In this document: positions 61,757-64,000 of the stretch, in pieces
Layout: each line of letters opens with the position of its first letter
Position numbering within the stretch: the stretch's first letter is position 1
NCBI GenBank assembly: GCA_017404265.1
Contig: JAFRCS010000017.1
Span: forward strand, 62,001 to 126,000
Reading direction: 5' to 3'
Length of the DNA: 64,000 bases
Origin: Mogibacterium sp.
GTDB taxonomy: Bacteria; Bacillota; Clostridia; Peptostreptococcales; Anaerovoracaceae
The notes under the pieces: model-generated
Database searches by the model: none
What the model was told of the DNA's origin: nothing
What the model saw: only the letters and a program-made list of their open reading frames with translations
Translations under genes and position numbers: made by a program

Positions 61757-62824
61757 TTATAAGCTATCTCCCTCAACAAGCTCTATGAGCCTGTCGATAA
61801 GTCTGTCTTCCGGGACTTTTTCGATTATTTCCCCGTGGCTGAACACAAGGCCCTCGCCCTTTCCGCCGGCTATGCCATAGTCTGCTTCCCTGCTCTCGCC
61901 CGGGCCATTCACAGCGCAGCCCATCACAGCGATCTTAAGAGGTCTCAGGCCCGCTTCAGCGCGTTTTGCCGCTATAGGCATGAGTCTGTCCTCGGCTTCA
62001 TTCGCGAGTCCTATGAGATCTATCTCCGTCCTTCCGCATGTAGGGCACGACACAACGTCTATCGCCTTTTCCCGCAGTCCGGTAGTCTCAAGGATGCGTC
62101 TTGCCAGCAGCACCTCTTTTACAGGATCATCCGTAAGAGAAACACGCATGGTATCTCCTATGCCCGCTAGAAGAAGCGCGCCAATGCCTATGGCGGACTT
62201 AAGTTCTCCGTTCTTCGGAGTGCCGGACTCCGTGATACCGATGTGTATCGCCGCGTCTGTGAGTTCCTTCAGTTTAAGGTGAGCGTCGTAATTCATCCTT
62301 ACATTGGAAGACTTGATGGAAACGACAAGCTTGTCGTAACCGAGGTCTTCGATGTACTTCACCATGCCCGCTCCGCTTTCGGCCAGAGCGTCAGCCGTGA
62401 CTCCGCCGTACTTCTCTATGAGATCCTTCTGGAGCGAACCGGAATTCACGCCCACGCGGATAGGGATATCATGTTCCCTTGCCTTGTCAACGACAGCCTT
62501 TACCCTGTCCACACTGCCGATATTGCCGGGGTTGATCCTTATCTTGTCAGCGCCCTGCTCAATGGCAGCAAGAGCCAGCCTGTAGTCGAAATGTATGTCA
62601 GCTACAAGCGGCACACGGACCAGCTTTTTAGCTCGGCCGAAAGACTCCGCCGCTTCCATGTCAGGAATTGCGCACCTTACGATCTGGCAGCCCGCGTCAG
62701 CGAGTTCCTCTATCTGTCTGACCAGCGCGTCCGTATCCCTGGTATCGGCATTCGTCATCGACTGTATGGATACCGGAGCGCCTCCGCCTATTTGTATATC
62801 ACCGCAAAAAACTTTTCTTGTCAT
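61757..62824 (-). CDS. ispG: 4-hydroxy-3-methylbut-2-enyl diphosphate synthase (IspG/GcpE)
   Basis: [4Fe-4S] enzyme of the MEP isoprenoid pathway. The 355 aa start MTRKVFCGDIQIGGGAPVSI; RINPGNIGSVDRVKAVVDKA and GVNSGSLQKDLIEKYGG form the barrel, and the cluster-binding C-terminus has SCPTCGRTEIDL (Cys-x2-Cys) and MGCAVNGPGESREADYGIAG. It sits in the standard rseP-ispG-polC order; dxr, normally just upstream of rseP, is not here. Confidence 0.97.
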   Translation of the reverse strand: MTRKVFCGDIQIGGGAPVSIQSMTNADTRDTDALVRQIEELADAGCQIVRCAIPDMEAAESFGRAKKLVRVPLVADIHFDYRLALAAIEQGADKIRINPGNIGSVDRVKAVVDKAREHDIPIRVGVNSGSLQKDLIEKYGGVTADALAESGAGMVKYIEDLGYDKLVVSIKSSNVRMNYDAHLKLKELTDAAIHIGITESGTPKNGELKSAIGIGALLLAGIGDTMRVSLTDDPVKEVLLARRILETTGLREKAIDVVSCPTCGRTEIDLIGLANEAEDRLMPIAAKRAEAGLRPLKIAVMGCAVNGPGESREADYGIAGGKGEGLVFSHGEIIEKVPEDRLIDRLIELVEGDSL

Positions 62825-63831
62825 TTTCCGAATATGTTCATTACATCGTTTACTGTTATCAGCACGAACAGCGTGAGCAGGATAGCCATTCCTACCAGCG
62901 TAGCCTTGTACTCCATGTCATCGTTTATCCTGCCGCCGGATATGATCTTGAGCAGGATGAAGAAGAGCTTTCCTCCGTCGAGCCCCGGTATAGGCAGGAC
63001 ATTGAAGAGCGCGAGGTTAAGGCTTACCAGCGCCAGCAGCATCAGATAAGGCGCTGCCCCGTAGCTTGCCACCGAGTCCACGACCTTCACGAGTCCGACC
63101 GGTCCGGCCACGTCATCCGCGCTGACAGCTCCCGTAAACAGGCTCCTGAATCCCTCAAGCATGGCCTTATTGAGTTCCCATGTGGTTACCGGTCCGTATT
63201 TGACGCATTTCCAGAAGTTCTTTGTGTAGCCTGCGGCTATGCCTATCATGTAGGAGCCGTTTTCTTCACTGTACTCCGGAACTACCGATGCCGTGCCGGT
63301 CTTGCCGTCACGCTCATACGTTACCTCAAGGGTGCTTCCTTCCTTGTAGGAGCTGATGCCTTCCACGACAGCCTCCCAGCTGTTGGTCTTATTTCCGTCG
63401 ATCGCGACTATGACATCGCCCGCCTGAAGACCGGCAATCTGAGCCGGAGATCCGTCAACTACAGAGCTTATCGAATTGTCGGCAACACCCGTCAGGCAAA
63501 GAGCTATGGTCACTGCCGCGACCGCTATTATCACATTCATGGTTACGCCGGCTAAGAGTATCGCTGCTTTTTGTCCGTTGGTCTTACTTGAATATGAAGT
63601 AGGACTGTCGACGGCTTCTTCCTCGCCTTCCATAGCGCAGTAACCGCCCAGTGGAAGCATGCGCACGGAATACTGAGTGTCGCCCTTCTGCTTCTTGAAG
63701 ATGAGCGGCCCCATGCCGACTGAAAATTCCTTGATTTTTACACCGCACCATCTGGCTACGGTCATGTGTCCCCACTCGTGCGGTATTATCAGCACGAGCA
63801 GCATCACAACAAAAAGTATCGCTGTTTTCAA
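62821..63831 (-). CDS. rseP: RseP-type site-2 membrane protease with PDZ domain
   Basis: Intramembrane zinc protease for regulated proteolysis of membrane proteins such as anti-sigma factors and signal-peptide remnants. In 336 aa, HEWGHMTVARWCGVKIKEF near residue 18 is the HExxH site; a PDZ domain spans ~115-185 (GSPAQIAGLQAGDVIVAIDG); the second active-site motif is FNVLPIPGLDGGKLFF. The start is TTG at 63831: the hydrophobic lead LKTAILFVVMLLVLIIPHEW fits the family and the nearby ATG is followed at once by a stop. Overlaps ispG by 4 nt. Confidence 0.93.
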   Translation of the reverse strand: MKTAILFVVMLLVLIIPHEWGHMTVARWCGVKIKEFSVGMGPLIFKKQKGDTQYSVRMLPLGGYCAMEGEEEAVDSPTSYSSKTNGQKAAILLAGVTMNVIIAVAAVTIALCLTGVADNSISSVVDGSPAQIAGLQAGDVIVAIDGNKTNSWEAVVEGISSYKEGSTLEVTYERDGKTGTASVVPEYSEENGSYMIGIAAGYTKNFWKCVKYGPVTTWELNKAMLEGFRSLFTGAVSADDVAGPVGLVKVVDSVASYGAAPYLMLLALVSLNLALFNVLPIPGLDGGKLFFILLKIISGGRINDDMEYKATLVGMAILLTLFVLITVNDVMNIFGK

Positions 63832-63850
63832 TTTCTCATGTCCCCGTTTT

Positions 63851-64000
63851 TTATATGCTAAGTATTCCCGTCATAAAGCAGATCGCGTAGTAGACGACAG
63901 GAGCTACGAATATCACGCTGTCGAATCTGTCCATGATGCCGCCGTGACCCGGTATCAGATCGCCGTAGTCCTTGATGCCCATCTTGCGCTTGAACGCGGA
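63851..64000 (-). CDS. cdsA: phosphatidate cytidylyltransferase CdsA, C-terminal part
   Basis: The last 49 codons of CDP-diacylglycerol synthase; the rest lies beyond the right edge. The CdsA signature is unmistakable: [20 protein letters not shown] followed by [20 protein letters not shown]. The enzyme activates phosphatidic acid, made downstream of PlsX/PlsY, for phospholipid head-group addition. The stop is 19 nt before rseP, with no dxr gene in between. Confidence 0.95.
   Translation of the reverse strand, partial: SAFKRKMGIKDYGDLIPGHGGIMDRFDSVIFVAPVVYYAICFMTGILSI

Noticed and set aside
61750..61779. TTG start for polC
   Set aside because: It lies inside the ispG coding end and lacks an SD; the ATG at 61749 directly after the ispG stop is preferred, though its own SD is weak.
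1..64000. tRNA or rRNA genes, CRISPR arrays, insertion sequences, prophage genes
   Set aside because: No cloverleaf-like CCA-ending segments, rRNA blocks, regularly spaced repeats, transposase or integrase reading frames were seen on either strand.

Overview
The window reads as a chromosomal segment from an anaerobic, low-to-moderate GC Firmicute of class Clostridia. Supporting signs are classic Firmicute gene orders (dgt-dnaG-rpoD-trmK; rimP-nusA-ylxR-infB-rbfA-nrnA-truB-ribF-rpsO-pnp; plsX-rnc-smc-ftsY; cdsA-rseP-ispG-polC), a PolC-type replicase, an A-type RNase P RNA, two butyrate kinases and an activator of 2-hydroxyacyl-CoA dehydratases. The last two point to butyrate formation and amino-acid or hydroxyacid fermentation. 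A finer placement (for example Anaerovoracaceae/Family XIII) is only a guess. Almost everything is on the minus strand. There are no insertion sequences, phage genes, CRISPR arrays, rRNAs or tRNAs that I can see; this is core chromosome.

Layout. 1-7.5 kb: partial dehydratase activator, rnpB, and the macromolecular synthesis operon (trmK, rpoD, dnaG, dgt and a small unknown gene), then divergent nadK. 7.5-13 kb: pseudouridine synthase, pheT, pheS and butyrate kinase 1 in one operon. 13-17.3 kb: a membrane pyrophosphatase homologue that has lost its catalytic motifs, secG, tpiA, pgk. 17.3-21.7 kb: sbcC, sbcD, nth. 21.7-22.4 kb: a lone GntR/FCD regulator. 22.4-38 kb: a long operon ileS-rlmN-plsX-rnc-smc-ftsY-der-(plsY::gpsA fusion)-miaB-S2P protease. 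38-43 kb: a small membrane protein on the plus strand, ppk1, pnp, rpsO. 43-51 kb: ribF to rimP. 51-54 kb: a class A penicillin-binding protein with a long cytoplasmic tail. 54-56.7 kb: a metal-efflux cassette (P1B ATPase, HMA chaperone, ArsR regulator) with a recognisable operator. 56.7-58.3 kb: butyrate kinase 2 and a small plus-strand gene behind a LexA-type box. 58.2-64 kb: polC, ispG, rseP and the end of cdsA.

The most unusual items are: (i) the catalytically degenerate M-PPase paralogue next to secG; (ii) a PlsY-GpsA gene fusion that would put glycerol-3-phosphate synthesis and its acylation on one membrane protein; (iii) a PolC lacking the usual DEDDh exonuclease insertion while its PHP domain keeps a full metal-ligand set; (iv) a eukaryote-like IleRS whose HIGH signature reads GIHH, the altered form linked to extreme mupirocin resistance; (v) an SOS-box-controlled small unknown protein. 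Several junctions also nest the promoter of one gene against the terminator hairpin of the gene before it. All calls come from reading the sequence and its translations; no database search was run.
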